Positions 44,651 through 56,673 are shown, counted from the stretch's first letter. The stretch is 64,000 nt of DNA from Aralia elata (GCA_034770075.1 CM068385.1:52398746-52462745); one strand, 5' to 3'. The notes: generated by a model from the sequence alone, not told the origin. Numbers and translations: made by a program.

Positions 44651-47600
44651 TGTAATGTCTAGGAAATTTAAAACATTGTATCAAATTTATTTTAATAAAT
44701 AAATTCATTATATTTAATTTTACGAATTTATTTGGATCCGTGTAGGTATCATTATTTAATACATGGTCCCATAAATTTCTCTGCCTTAAAGGGGCTCATT
44801 AATAATTTGAATAGATTAATGAGTGAACCCTAACCTTTGAGTGGCAAGAAAATTAAGGAAAGTAAATAAATGATTTTATCATTTTCAGATTTAATAATGT
44901 GAATAAAGAATTATGGTTAAAATAAATATTTGAAATAATTAATTTAGTAGTTTAGTTATTTAAGTTAAGACATAAGAGGGACAAAGTGGTTAATTTATTT
45001 GGGCCATTTCTTTTTCTTTTATTTGGACTGAGCCCAAATCCCCTTGTTATTCTCCTTGTTGGGCCGCTTGAGTTTGTTTATTTTAATTAGTGCAGTCGGC
45101 CCAACTATTGGGTAAGCCCAAACCAATTTCCAGCGGGTTGGGTCAAGCAAGCGGGTCGAACCCGTTTCCTTTGATTTGGGGACAACCGGTAAATTCTGGG
45201 GAAGGGGTTTGAATCGGCAAAAAAAAGAAGAAGAAAGAAATCGAATTTGGGGGAAACAAAGGAGCGAAAGAGAAGAGAAATCCAACCCCAAGCCCTCAAA
45301 TCAAACAGCCGAGCAACGACGGGAAATCCAAACCCTAACACCTCAATCAGTCAAACCCAAAGTTCCAATCAGTCAGAGATAAGAGACGGGAGGGAGGCGC
45401 CGGCGACAGCTTGCGTCGACCGGTTGGAACGAGGAAGAAGCAGGCGACCGGCGGGCTAATTAGAGAACCGAGCGTCTGACGAAGCAACCAAGGGTTCCTG
45501 GAATTCGGTGACGCGACCGGCAAGGGCACACGGCTTAAAGGCCAGCCGACGGGTCACAGTCGCTGCCTCCTCCCTACCGTTGGTTTCTAGCAAATAAATT
45601 AGGGGTAATACCCAGTTAATTGGGTAACAAATTTCCTATAAATTGAAGCCCTAAACCCCCCAAAGCTGTCGATTCTCTTTTGTTCTTGTGAGTCCCAAAT
45701 TAGGAGCAAAATATATACAAAATTTAGGGTTGAAGTTAGAGGGAGAGACAGGGGAATTAATCGGCGAATGTCCAGCTGGGTTTCATACTTTGGAAGAAGA
45801 AGGAAGGCAGCCAATCGATCGAGATCAAGGTATTAAACGACTATGATGGGTTTATTTAGTTACTGTAATAGCTTCGTGTGGTTTAGGTTATCCATGGTAT
45901 AACATTGTATAGTATTGCACTGCCTTGGTGTGAAACTGAGTCATTGTACCATACTTTTTGGATTTAAAAACCTGGTATCGAATGGTGTTAATCTTGTTTG
46001 GTTTTGATTTGAAAAAAAAAACTGATATTGTGTTGTTTTATATTAGGTTGTACTCTTCTTCTTTTCCTCTGAATTATTGTTTGTGTTGTTCTTGACTAGG
46101 GAATTTTTGTGTAAAATAAGAACTATAAGGTTCTGGCAACGTGATGGAGCACTGAGATTAGGCCAGTGTCTAGCCTTAGAGTGCTCATTAGATGGTTGTT
46201 GTAATGTCTAAACAGGGCTGTGATTTGTTTTGGTATTTAGGTTGTTCTGTTGACAGTATAACTACAAACTCAAACCTTGGTATTCTTTTGGTGTGATAAT
46301 GTTGGGCTAAATTACAGACTGTGAAATCAGTGTAGCATACATATTTTGTTAAAGTCAACTTGTGTCATGGATCCCAACCGTGGGTACTAAACGAAGCAGT
46401 GTGTGTGTTTCAAGCCTGGAAACAGGGGAGGTTATATTATAAGGCAGTGTTCTGCGAATTTTTGGTGTGGCTGGGAATCGAACCCAGTACAGAGTAGTAA
46501 ATGGTTGGGCCACTATTACTAATGAGACCAATAAAATAATTATGTATTATTTAGTAATAAATAACAAATAAAGATAATAAATATTTAGTTATTATTTAAT
46601 ATTAAATGATAACTAAGTATGAGTAAAGATAATTATTTATTATTTGCTTATCAATAATAATAAATAAAGCAAAAAAATATTTAATTATTATTAAATATGA
46701 ATAAAGATAATAAGATAATTATGTACTATTTATTAATTTTCCAATAAATAATGAATAAAGATAATAAATATTTAATTGTTATTTGATTAAATAATAATTA
46801 AATATGAGTAGAGTTAATAAATAATTGTTTATCATTTTCCCAATAAATGATAAGTAAAGATAACAAATATCTAATTATTATTTGATTTATAATAATTAGG
46901 TATGAATAAATCTAATAAGGATAAAAATTACTTAATCAAATAATGATTAAGTATGAGTGATATTCATAAGTTAATTATCTGTGGCCCTTAATAAATAAAG
47001 ATAATGAGCACTTAATAATCATTCAATAAATATTTAATAGTAATTAAGTGTGTGTGGAATTAATACATTAAGTATTTAGTTAATGTTCAATAAGGAACAA
47101 GAGTAATAATTATTAAATTACCCCTAAGGTAGATAGTAATTAAGAGTAAATCAACTAAATAAGTGATCAGTTGTTATTCAGTTGTCATTAAGCCAGAATA
47201 AACTTATTATTTATAAATAAATTAGCCCGTATTCTGAGACAAACAAAGGTAATAGTTGAGTCCTCAAAGGATAAATAATCCTAATTAGCTATCATTTATT
47301 TTAATAGCTAAGAGTCATTAATTAATTTCTGTTTAGCTAATGATTAGATGGTAATTAAATATATATAGTGAATTGTTTACCTGCAAAATAAATAGCATAA
47401 GTGAGTACCTCGATATACAGTTATGCAATGCTAATGGATAAACCGACTTTATCAACTGATAGGTTATCCAAGATCAATTAATTAAAGCTAAAATTTATCT
47501 GTAGCTGAGCAAACAGGCAAGTTCTCTATCCCGAGACTTTGATTTTTGCAAGTTCCCTAACTTCATTCTTTCAGTATATTGAATGCAAGTTCTATCTTAC

Positions 47601-48581
47601 CCAACTGTTACATTGAAGCAATATTTCTAAACCTTATGCATTATTTTTAATTCGTGCAAAAGGTATATATCATTGCAAGTTATTCTTTAAGCTTGAATCT
47701 TATCTCCAAGCATGCTTTAAGTGGTCTAATTACTTTTAAAATTATTCCACGTCTTTGTATTTATCGACATTCGCACTCGAGCATTTGAATTCGTATAATT
47801 ATTTAAGTTCTGAAATTCACGAACTATTCATGATTAAGTCTGAACCCTTGTCTCGGTCAGGCACGTATGTAAGAATTTATAAAAGCTATTCGAACCAATC
47901 AATTGTAAGGATTCTTAGACTGAATGAACACCCCTTTTTTTATAGGGGAGTACCCCATGTACCGTAAATAAGGTACAAATAGTAGAGTTAAATGTTATGC
48001 ATATACATAGCGTACGCGAGGCTGATCCCCTCAAGTACTTATTCTGTAGCCAGTAACCAGAGGATCAACTGGCTATTGACTCCTTTGAAAGTTATTGTTC
48101 AAAGTCTATTTGACTACCAATTGTTCTAAAAGCATTTATTGTTATTGTTTCTGATAACTGTTGAATTCTCCTTCTATATTCCCTTCATCATGATATATCC
48201 TTATTGTTGTACTTTAAACTTGCTGAGCAAACTCGTTGCTCATTCTTGCTATATCATGACTTTATTGCAGCTAAACCCGAGACGTCAGGGAAGAATAAAG
48301 GAAAAGAAAAGATGAAGTAATAGACTTCATGTAGCAGATTTCAAATTTACGTATAGTTAATTACTGTTAATGTAATTTAAATCCTAACTTTTATTTAGGG
48401 TATGGATTTATGTAAGTGTTTAAGGTTTTGCATTTTGGGACTAGTAACACCTTTGTAATGAACAACGTATGTTTATTATATTCCGCATTTTAGTTACCAT
48501 ATGTTGTTAGAAGTGAATGTTTGTATTGGATCGTGATGACCGGATCCGGGTATTTGGAGACCCGAATTTGGGGGCGTCACA
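44651..48581 (+). mobile_element. Tekay2 3' LTR (3931 bp)
   Basis: Same ends as the 5' LTR. By eye only scattered substitutions and small indels separate the two. Examples are around 36586-36612 versus 46563-46596, one AT repeat near 37382, and the deletion of one C near 45731. A TATA box lies at 45637-45643, a donor-like site at 45829/45830 and an acceptor-like site at 48270. Confidence 0.94.
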
Positions 48582-48706
48582 AACTCAAGTCTCAATGGTC
48601 TGGGCCATTCATTATTAGTCAAGTATTCCCGCATGGAGCTATTAAGCTAAGGGACGACAAGACAAATCCAGTGTTTAAGGTGAATGGGCAAAGAATCAAG
48701 CATTAG
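48582..48706 (+). pseudogene. pol: Athila2 pol C-terminal end
   Basis: Begins with the second AACTC and encodes the last 41 residues of the polyprotein: KSQWSGPFIISQVFPHGAIK, then VFKVNGQRIKH and TAG at 48704-48706. Athila A has the same end (SRWSGPFTITKVYPYGAVE, FKVNGQRLKHY). It follows directly from RLKLFPGK before Tekay2, so the insertion did not remove sequence. Confidence 0.9.
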
Positions 48707-49018
48707 TGGGGTGGTGACATTAAACGCCAAAAGACCTCAGTCAGTCTCACGAACCCAGAATGAAGCGGGGAATAGTCAAGCCAATGACTTTAAAATAAGC
48801 GTTCAATCGGGAGGCAACCCCATTTTCGTATCCTTTTAGTCCAATTTTCTTTCATTTTACTTTGATATTAGCCTTATTTGTACTGTTTTGTTCATTATGT
48901 GCTAGCATGCCTTGTTATGGTTTAGTTTAATTATTAGTGATTATTTTGTTTTGATAAGGAGTATTTGTTATATTTCGCTTATTAGTTTGTATTTGTTTTA
49001 TATAATGATTTAGCTTCG

Positions 49019-49074
49019 TGATAATCATGTGAAATATCATCAAAATTGATAATCATGTGAAATATCATCAAAAT
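49019..49074 (+). repeat. 28-bp tandem duplication
   Basis: TGATAATCATGTGAAATATC plus ATCAAAAT occurs twice in a row without a mismatch. Confidence 0.95.
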
Positions 49075-49305
49075 GGCATTTATATAATTATATATATATA
49101 TATTGATTTTATGATTATTATTATTAATTGATTATATTGTGTTTTATATAATCTATTTATTGAGTTTAGGTGCTTGAATCAAATATTGAAGCAATGTTAG
49201 CTAAGGCAGCCCACAACACCAAGGTATTACAGCAGCAGAGCAGCAGCCCAGCAAGCAAGCCAGGCACAGCAGGCCCGCGCACGCAGAAGGAAAGCCAGGC
49301 CAGTG

Positions 49306-49310
49306 CAACT
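49306..49310. repeat. Target site duplication CAACT (left)
   Basis: CAACT before the Angela1 5' LTR is repeated at 58505-58509. The pre-insertion site reads GTGCAACTGTGCC, a diverged dyad module. Confidence 0.95.
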
Positions 49311-51128
49311 TGAAAGTAGTATGCACACAAGCCAATCATATTTGATATGATGTAGCATATACTTTGTAATCTTATTCATTTATTAATAAAGGAATTGATT
49401 TTCTTAAAAGACATTTTATATTATCTACATAGTGCTGTTATATTAAATGTGATAAACCCATAGTTTTGAGCAATGCTTTTAGAATCATGATGGTGATCAT
49501 GCTAATGAGATCTAAATTCAAGATAGCTCATAAACTAAAATTGTTCCTAATCGTTGGATTACTAAATTGGGGATTAGTGAATCCGGATAGATTAGTACAT
49601 ACGTTGCTTGCTCTTAGGAAGAGGATGATTGATCTCATAATCATTTGTGTGGAGACACTAAAGCAAGTATGTAGGTGCTTATTAGAGAATAAGTTCACTG
49701 AACGTGACTCGCTAAGGAATACCTAATGGAGTTTTACTCGCCTGTCAATAGGAATTCCTCTAGTGATAGTAGTACAAGTGATCCTTGGACTTGAGATCAT
49801 CATAGTATCTTGTGTATGATGAGTTATACTTTGACATGTCCCTTAAGACCTTGTGGGTATAATCAAAGGGTATGATTGGGTATAATTAGTTATACATGGA
49901 GATAGGTGAATGATCAACAAAGAATCTACCTCGTCTAGTAAAAGATGTGAATGTCCTATGTGATTCGATAAATGATAACTCAGTAGTCCTTGGCCAAGGC
50001 AGAATGAAATTAGAAAGGAGTTTCTAATTTGCATTAATTAGAGTTGTGCATTTGGGAATCGAAATACATATAATTAAATAAAATAAGACTTGACAGTAAA
50101 TCCATGTCTTATATTTAATTGGGACATTGTATGGTAGAAGGATTGAATTGTACGGTAACTATCTACTCAAAGGTTCTTTTGTGATTAATGTTGAAATCTA
50201 TATTATCTGGAAAGTCGTTGATCGCTAAGGGGGCTTACCCTTATTGTAGAATAAATGTTATTTATTTAAATGAATTAAATAGTTTAATTTATTTATTTAA
50301 ATAAGATTAGAATTGTTCTAATTGATTTATTCACAACCGGTTTAATATGGAGAACCTAAAGGGTCACACCGCAAAAGGAAAATATTTATTTAAGAAGTAA
50401 ATGGCATAATGGTAATAATAAGTTAAGTGTATTTAATTTAATCTATGGAGATAGAATAAATTAAATAGCTTAATATTTATTATTTAATATTTTGGAAATA
50501 TTAAATATAAATTAATAAGAGGAGTCTTATTATTATTATTACTATTACTATTATTTAATTCCTAATAGGGATTGGGAATTAATTAATAGAAGTACTCTCC
50601 CATGGATTCCTAATTGGATTAGGAGCATTATTAATTAAAGGAATTTAATTATAATACAAACCCTAAATCCTAAATAGTTTAGGGAAGGGTTATTCCTACA
50701 TCTATAAATAAGAAGGGTCTTATCATAGATTAGGGTTACACACTCTTGCATTAGATTGTGGAGAGCAATTTCTATAGAGATAGAAACTAGGGTTTTGCCA
50801 AATACCCAACTTCTTGAATACTTGTTCTTCTTTGGTGGATCACCTCTAGAGGCCAAACACTTGGGTGGCTAACGTTGATCAAAGGAAAGAATCACACCGA
50901 AGCATTCGAGGAGAACACGAAGGACTAAGAGTTGAACTTGTACCCGAGGAAGCTTTGTTCTACGAGGGTATAATTCTTATTCTATTTCTCTTTCGTTTAT
51001 ATCGTTAATTGAGCACATAGATTGATCTTGGTGATGGTTTGTACAAAATTTTAAAAATCTGATTTTATCGCGCTTCCGCACTATTTATGTAATTTGATTA
51101 CATGTTCGCGCTATATACAAACCTAACA
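49311..51128 (+). mobile_element. Angela1 5' LTR (1818 bp)
   Basis: TGAAAGTAGTATGC to TATACAAACCTAACA. TATA box at 50703-50710. The donor-like site TACGAGG/GTATAAT is at 50967/50968. It differs from the 3' LTR at few positions (for example 49506, 49529 and 50211 and one extra A near 49860). Confidence 0.95.
50703..50710 (+). promoter_or_regulatory. TATA box of Angela1 5' LTR
   Basis: TATAAATA, conserved in all full-length Angela LTRs here. Confidence 0.65.
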
Positions 51129-51129
51129 G

Positions 51130-51141
51130 TGGTATCAGAGC
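51130..51141 (+). promoter_or_regulatory. Angela1 primer binding site (tRNA-iMet)
   Basis: TGGTATCAGAGC, an exact match to the initiator tRNA-Met primer site, 1 bp after the LTR. Confidence 0.95.
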
Positions 51142-51246
51142 CTAATCTTGTGCTAATTATCGATTTTGATGATTCCATGTATGCTTGATATGCGATTGGA
51201 TCGAAATTTTTGGGCAATATAAAAATTTTTCTGAATCAGCGACACG

Positions 51247-51367
51247 GCGCAGTTGCGCCGTCTCCAGTTCATTCTGGAGCGCAGCTGCGCCGAAACCCAG
51301 AATCGGTTTTTTCTAGGGAGCAGCGCAGCTGCGCCATTGCCCAGTTCATTCTGCGCGCAGCTGCGCC
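51247..51367 (+). repeat. GC-rich dyad array 5 (Angela1 leader), 32/44 phase
   Basis: GCGCAGCTGCGCC modules start at 51247, 51279, 51323 and 51355, with steps of 32, 44 and 32 bp. The core GCGCAGCTGCGC is a perfect palindrome in three copies. The short spacers are alike (CCAGTTCATTCTG). The homologous place in Angela2 carries a different core. Confidence 0.9.
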
Positions 51368-52312
51368 GGTAAGCAGAATCTGAAAAATATTTTTTCTTCA
51401 ATTATAATAAATGGTTTATTTAATTGATATAAGTTTAAAATAAAGAGTTTATTTTATGTGGAATAGGATTTCAGATTGTTAAAATTAAAGGAGTTTAATT
51501 TGGATTTGGTTTTTGATTAAAATAAAAGAGTTTATTTTGTTTCAAAACTAAATATTAGCAAAACTTTTGCCCATTAATTGATATCAATGCATATATGGAA
51601 TGGATTTATTATTTATGAGATGAATGTTATTTATTGATACATATAGAGATATGTATGATAATAAATAGGGATTGATTATGGACTATTGACCAATGTGTGA
51701 TTGAATTTATTTTAGTGGATGCTTGAATGTATGGGTTTTTTATAAATGGGGTCTGCGTACCTCGTCTTCTCTAATTTTTCTTAATGTAAATTCTATCTCC
51801 CTCCTATGTACTTCCCCTTGACTGCTGATCAAGGTTTCTATTTATTGTAAATAGTTTTTGTAATAGGACTAGTTAGAATTAATTTTTTGAAGAATTGGAG
51901 ACAAAGGAGCAAGGAGCGCTTGAAGACCCGTTTGTATTGGAGCCCGGGTTTAAATGTAATAGTTATATTTAAATTTATTCTTGCACCCTAGGTTTGACCT
52001 TTTGGTTTACTTGGTGGCTCTAGTGAACCAAACTAGAATAAAAGTCCATAATCAATCCGGGTAGAATATAGTATTCTATATGTGCATGCTTACTATATAT
52101 ATATTATATATTATCCAACATGCTTCGCATGTAAAATAATATGACGCGTATTTTATATATATATGTGCTTGCGCTAAACAAGATGAGACTAATAATAACA
52201 AACCCCTCAAAGTAATATATTAAGTCTTAAGCGTTCAAAGATATTTGGAATATCGAACGTCGCCTTCTAGCATGGTAAAGCGATAGAGTATTAAATATTT
52301 AATATGAGTTTG

Positions 52313-52596
52313 TTGTGTCACACAAGGCAAGTATTAAATATTTAAGATGTTCCTTTATCACATTTGATGCTTATAAATAGACTGAACGATGTTATTTTGT
52401 TGTGTCACACAAGGACAGTGTTTTTCTTTCGAATATATGGAAGTGCTAGGTTGGACATAACTTAGATAATTTTGATTCGGATGTGTCACACTTGATCAAA
52501 ATAATCTAAGAGGCAAAATACAAGGAGTTACATAGTGATGTAATTGACAATAGTTGTCTACCTATTTATTTATATATCGTTTGTTGTGTCACACAA
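52313..52596 (+). repeat. TTGTGTCACACAA dyads in Angela1 leader
   Basis: Three identical 13-bp inverted repeats (TTGTG, TCA, CACAA) and one partial copy, spaced about 80-100 bp. Angela2 has two perfect copies at 61745 and 62018 and diverged ones between. Confidence 0.85.
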
Positions 52597-52798
52597 GGCT
52601 ATATACATTTGAAATGAGATCCTTATTCTCACTAGCAAACCTTTAATTAGATTTGCCGAACTATATATATATTGAGGGTAATATAGTTTGATGAAAAAGT
52701 GAGAGATACCAATTTAAAATAAAGACCTAATTTATTTTGGTAATTAACTAAATGAATGAATGCTAAAATGTTGTCTATTTCACATGTAGAATTTAAAA

Positions 52799-55363
52799 AT
52801 GTCAAACTCACTATCACTGCGTAGCATACTTGATGCTAACAAACTGACCGAACTGAATTACACGGACTAGTTAAGGAATCTGAGAATTGTTCTCACTGCT
52901 GAAAAGATTTCTTATGTCCTAAATTCGCCAGTACCTGCAAGTGTTGCAGAAACAGCCTCTGAGGAAGAGATTGCTACTTTTAGAAAGTGGCAAGATGATG
53001 CAATCCTGGCTCAATGCATCATGCTCGCATCCATGAGTAACGAGCTTCAGCGTCAGCATGAAACTATGGATGCTCCTACTATATTGCTGCACCTCAAAGA
53101 GTTGTATGGTGGGCAAAGTAGGACTGCTAGATATCAGATATCTAAGGAGCTCTTCCGATCTCGTATGACCGAGGGCACTGGTGTTGAGACTCATGTCCTT
53201 AAGATGATCAATCTGATTGAACAACTTGGACAGCTTGGGTTCGTGATGGATGGGGAGTTAAGTCAAGATTTGATCTTGCAGTCACTCCCGGACACCTTCT
53301 CACAATTTGTTGTGAATTTTCACATGAATAAGTTGGACGTCAGCTTGCCTGAGTTACTTAACATGCTGAAAACTGCTGAAGGTCACTTCTTATCCAACAA
53401 GAACCAAGTCTTACTAGTGGATGATTATTCCAAGAAAAGGAAGAGGCCCAAGGTATCTTCTGAAAAGAAGAAAAACAAGAAGGCTAAGGGCAAGGAGAAA
53501 AGAAAGGATAATAAGAAACCTGATCCAGATAGCAAGGGAATTTGCTACCATTGCAATAAGCCGGGACATTGGAAGAGGAACTGCAAGGAGTATCTTGCGG
53601 ACCAAAAGAAGCTTGGAGAAGCTTCGACTTCCGATCTAGGTTTGTTCATGATTGAAATTAATTTTTCTGAAAGTCAAAATTCTACTTGGGTATTGGATAC
53701 CGGCTGTAGTTCACACATATGTAATAATATGCAGGGACTAAGCAGAAGTAGGAAGCTGAACAAAGATGAAGTCGTCCTACGAGTGGGAAATGGAGCAAAG
53801 GTTGCTGCATTGGCTGTAGGGACTTATCGTTTAGCACTGCCTTCGGGCAAGTTCATTAGTTTAAATAATTGTTATTATGTTCCAACACTCATTAGAAACA
53901 TTATTTCAATTTCTGTATTGGATATGGATGGTTTTGATATTATAATAAAGAACAACAGTTGTTCTATTTATAATAAAAATGTTTTATATGGTGTTGGGAA
54001 CCTACTGAATGGACTTTACATACTTGACTTGCATGAAAATATACTTCAAATTGAACAAACTAAGAAAAGAAAAAGAGATGATGTTAATTATACCTTTATG
54101 TGGCACTGTAGACTCGGTCATATCAATGAAACAAGATTATCCAAGTTGCATAAAGATGGGCTTTTAGAGCTATCTGATTACGAATCATATCCAACTTGTG
54201 AATCTTGTCTCATGGGTAAGATGACTAAATCCCCTTTTAGTGGAAAAGGAGAAAGAGTTACAGAGTTGTTAGCGTTGGTACACACAGACGTATGTGGACC
54301 TATGACAACGAATGCACGAGGAGGGTATTCTTATTTTATTACTTTCATTGATGATCATTCTAGATTTGGATATGTGTATTTAATGAAATACAAATCTGAA
54401 TCGTTTGAAAAGTTCAAAGAATTCAGAAGTGAAGTAGAGAAACAAACTGGTAAGAGTATTAAGATTCTTCGATCAGATCGAGGAGGGGAATACTTAACCA
54501 ATGAGTTTCTCAATTGTCTCAAAGAAAATGGTATAATCTCACAATGGACTCCACCAGGGACGCCACAGTTGAATGGTGTATCTGAAAGGAGAAATCGAAC
54601 ATTGTTGGACATGGTTCGATCCATGATGAGTTTTACCGACCTTCCAGTATCATTCTGGGGTTATGCCCTAGAAACGGCTGCATATATACTTAACAAGGTA
54701 CCTACCAAATCCGTCCCAAAGACCCCATATGAGATATGGACAGGGAGGAAACCAAATCTTAAGTATGTTAAGACTTGGGGTTGTCCAGCTTATGTCAAAA
54801 GGTTTGAACAAGATAAGCAAAAGACTAGATCCGACAAGTGTAGATTTGTGGGATACCCTAAAGAAACTGTAGGGTATTATTTCTATCATCCCAATGATCA
54901 AAAGGTGTTTGTAGCGAAACACGCTGCCTTCTTGGAAAAGGAGTTTATCCTCGAAGGGGTCAGTGGGAGTAAGATATATCTTGAAGAAGTTCAAGAACCA
55001 CAAAATACTCCGGATCAAAGTCAGGTACCTAACCAAGTAGAAGAACCTACTGTACCACAACCTATTCGTAAATCTGGAAGAGTACCGAAGATACCTGAGA
55101 GGTATGGATTCATCATAGAAGATGATGATGAGGTACGCATCATAGATGATGATGATCCATTGACTTACGAAGAGGCTATGAGTAGTGAAGACTCAGAGAA
55201 ATGGCTAGAAGCCATGAAATCCGAGATGGACTCCATGAATGAAAACCAAGTATGGACTTTGGTTTCACCACCTGAGGGCATTAAGCCTATAAGGCCCGAC
55301 TGGTTGCAAAAGGTTTCAAACAAAGACAAGGAGTTGACTATGATGAAACCTTCTCACCAGTAG
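52799..55363 (+). pseudogene. gag-pol: Angela1 gag, protease and integrase
   Basis: Starts MSNSLSLRSILDANKL at 52799. TAG at 52868-52870 sits in the segment NYTD*LRNLR. The gag region continues to the zinc knuckle CYHCNKPGHWKRNC (53543-53584). The protease site DTGCS is at 53696-53710. Integrase: HCRLGH ... CESCLMGK zinc-binding part, Asp at 54287-54289, Asp at 54476-54478, Glu at 54584-54586. A GKPNLKYVKTWGCPAYVK-like C-terminal region follows. The frame runs off at TAG 55361-55363 because sequence between IKPI and the RT block KARLVAKG is deleted near 55290, shifting frame. Gene order (integrase before RT) is diagnostic of copia. Confidence 0.93.
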
Positions 55364-56673
55364 CTATGCTCAAGTCCATTTGGATTTTGCTTGCAATTGC
55401 AGCTTATTATGACTACGAAATCTGGCAAATGGACGTGAAAACGGCCTTCCTCAATGGAGAGCTTGAGGAGAATGTATATATTATACAGCCAGAGGGTTTT
55501 GTTTTAATGGTTAGAACAAACCAAGTCTGTAAGCTACAACGATCCATTTATGGATTGAAGCAAGCTTCTCGAAGGTGGAACATCCGTTTTGATGAGATAA
55601 TCAAAAGGTTTGATTTTATCAAGAACGAGGATGAACCATGTGTGTACAAGAAGGTTAGTGGGAGCGCTATATCATTCCTTGTATTATATGTTGATGATAT
55701 ATTACTGATAGGGAATGATGTTCCTATGCTACAGTCGAACAAAATTTGGTTATCTAAACACTTCTCCATGAAGGACTTGGGTGAGACATCCTATATTTTG
55801 GGGATAAAGATCTATAGAGATAGATCTAAAAGGATGTTGGGCTTGACCCAAGGAAAGTACATTGACTCAATGCTAAAGAAGTTTAGCATGGAAGATTCCA
55901 AGAGAGGTCTCATGCCGATGAGCCATGGAATACATCTCTCCAAGAAACAGGCCCCAAAGACACTTGAGGAGAGAGACCGTATGAGTAAGATTCCTTATGC
56001 TTCCGCAATAGGATCTATCATGTATGGTATGATATGTACTAGACCAGATGTCGCTCATGCACTTAGTGTAACAAGCAGATATCAGTCGAATCCAGGAGAA
56101 GAGCACTGGAAGGTAGTGAAAAACATCCTAAAGTACTTGAGAAGAACTAAGGATGTATTTCTTGTCTACGGTGGGTCTGAATTGAAACTAGAGGGCTATA
56201 CAGACTCAAGTTTTCAAACGGACCAAGATGACAGTAAATCCGTTTCAGGGTACGTGTTTACCTTAAACGGTGGCGCAATGAGTTGGAAGAGTTCCAAGCA
56301 GCAAACAGTTGCTGATTCAGTGACAGAGGCAGAGTACATAGCTGCAAGTGAAGCTGCAAAGGAAGCTGTTTGGATGAAAAAGTTCATAACTGAACTTGGA
56401 GTGGTTCCTAGCATTAGAGGAGCCGTACCTTTATTCTGTGACAACAATGGAGCTGTTGCGCAGGCTAAGGAACCCAGGTCTCATCAGAAATCCAAACACG
56501 TGTTGCGGCGGTTTCATTTGATTAAAGAAATCATTGAAAGAGGAGATGTCACCCTGGAGCGTGTGGACTCTCAAGACAACATTGCAGATCCATTTACTAA
56601 AGCTTTAACACAACAGCAGTTTGATCGTCACTTAGAGAAGATGGGTATTAGATACCATGGCGATTGGCTTTAG
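55291..56673 (+). pseudogene. pol: Angela1 reverse transcriptase and RNase H
   Basis: In the frame +2 relative to gag-integrase, starting at the KARLVAKG block (55291) and with its first Met at 55366. RT motifs: MDVKTAFLNGELEE, IYGLKQASR and catalytic YVDD (55687-55698). RNase H: YTDSSFQTDQDDSKSVSGYVF, TEAEYIAASEAAKEAVW and CDNNGAVAQAKEP. It ends GIRYHGDWL with TAG at 56671-56673. All visible catalytic residues are present, but the upstream deletion of about 20 residues at the start of RT leaves the protein out of frame with gag. Confidence 0.93.

Larger units (their letters stand above)
34667..48581 (+). mobile_element. Tekay2: complete Tekay/Del chromovirus (13915 bp)
   Basis: Complete element: 5' LTR 34667-38605, PBS, an extra upstream ORF, gag-pol with C-terminal chromodomain, PPT, 3' LTR 44651-48581, and a 5-bp AACTC duplication. 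Lineage is assigned from the group-II chromodomain, the tRNA-Met-like PBS and the very long LTRs. The LTRs are nearly identical, so the insertion is recent. Four in-frame stops interrupt gag-pol, but no frameshift does. Confidence 0.95.
48707..49310 (+). other. Athila2 region downstream of pol
   Basis: No gene recognised. Includes a perfect 28-bp tandem duplication at 49019-49074, an AT microsatellite near 49090, and near 49200-49310 a GC-richer, CAGCAG-rich stretch whose last part resembles the Athila2 5' LTR at about 26330-26420. The 3' LTR may therefore start in this interval, but no clear LTR start or PPT was found. Confidence 0.5.
50968..52789 (+). other. Predicted leader intron of Angela1
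   Basis: Donor-like GAGG/GTATAATTC near the LTR end and acceptor-like TATTTCACATGTAG/AATTT 9 bp before the gag ATG. It would remove the PBS and the dyad arrays. Angela2 has both signals (60233 and 62220). Inference from motif and conservation. Confidence 0.4.
51142..52798 (+). other. Angela1 untranslated leader
   Basis: Long leader without ORFs of interest. It holds the GC-rich dyad array at 51247-51367 and three perfect TTGTGTCACACAA inverted repeats (52313-52325, 52400-52412, 52584-52596), with a partial one near 52481. Most is AT-rich. The same layout is conserved in Angela2. Confidence 0.75.

Noticed and set aside
49466..49726. Conserved 86-residue ORF in Angela LTRs (also 56843-57103 and 58723-58983)
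   Set aside because: Its recurrence is explained by LTR identity. The frame is broken in the older copies at 24367-24700 and 27540-27800, and no domain is visible.
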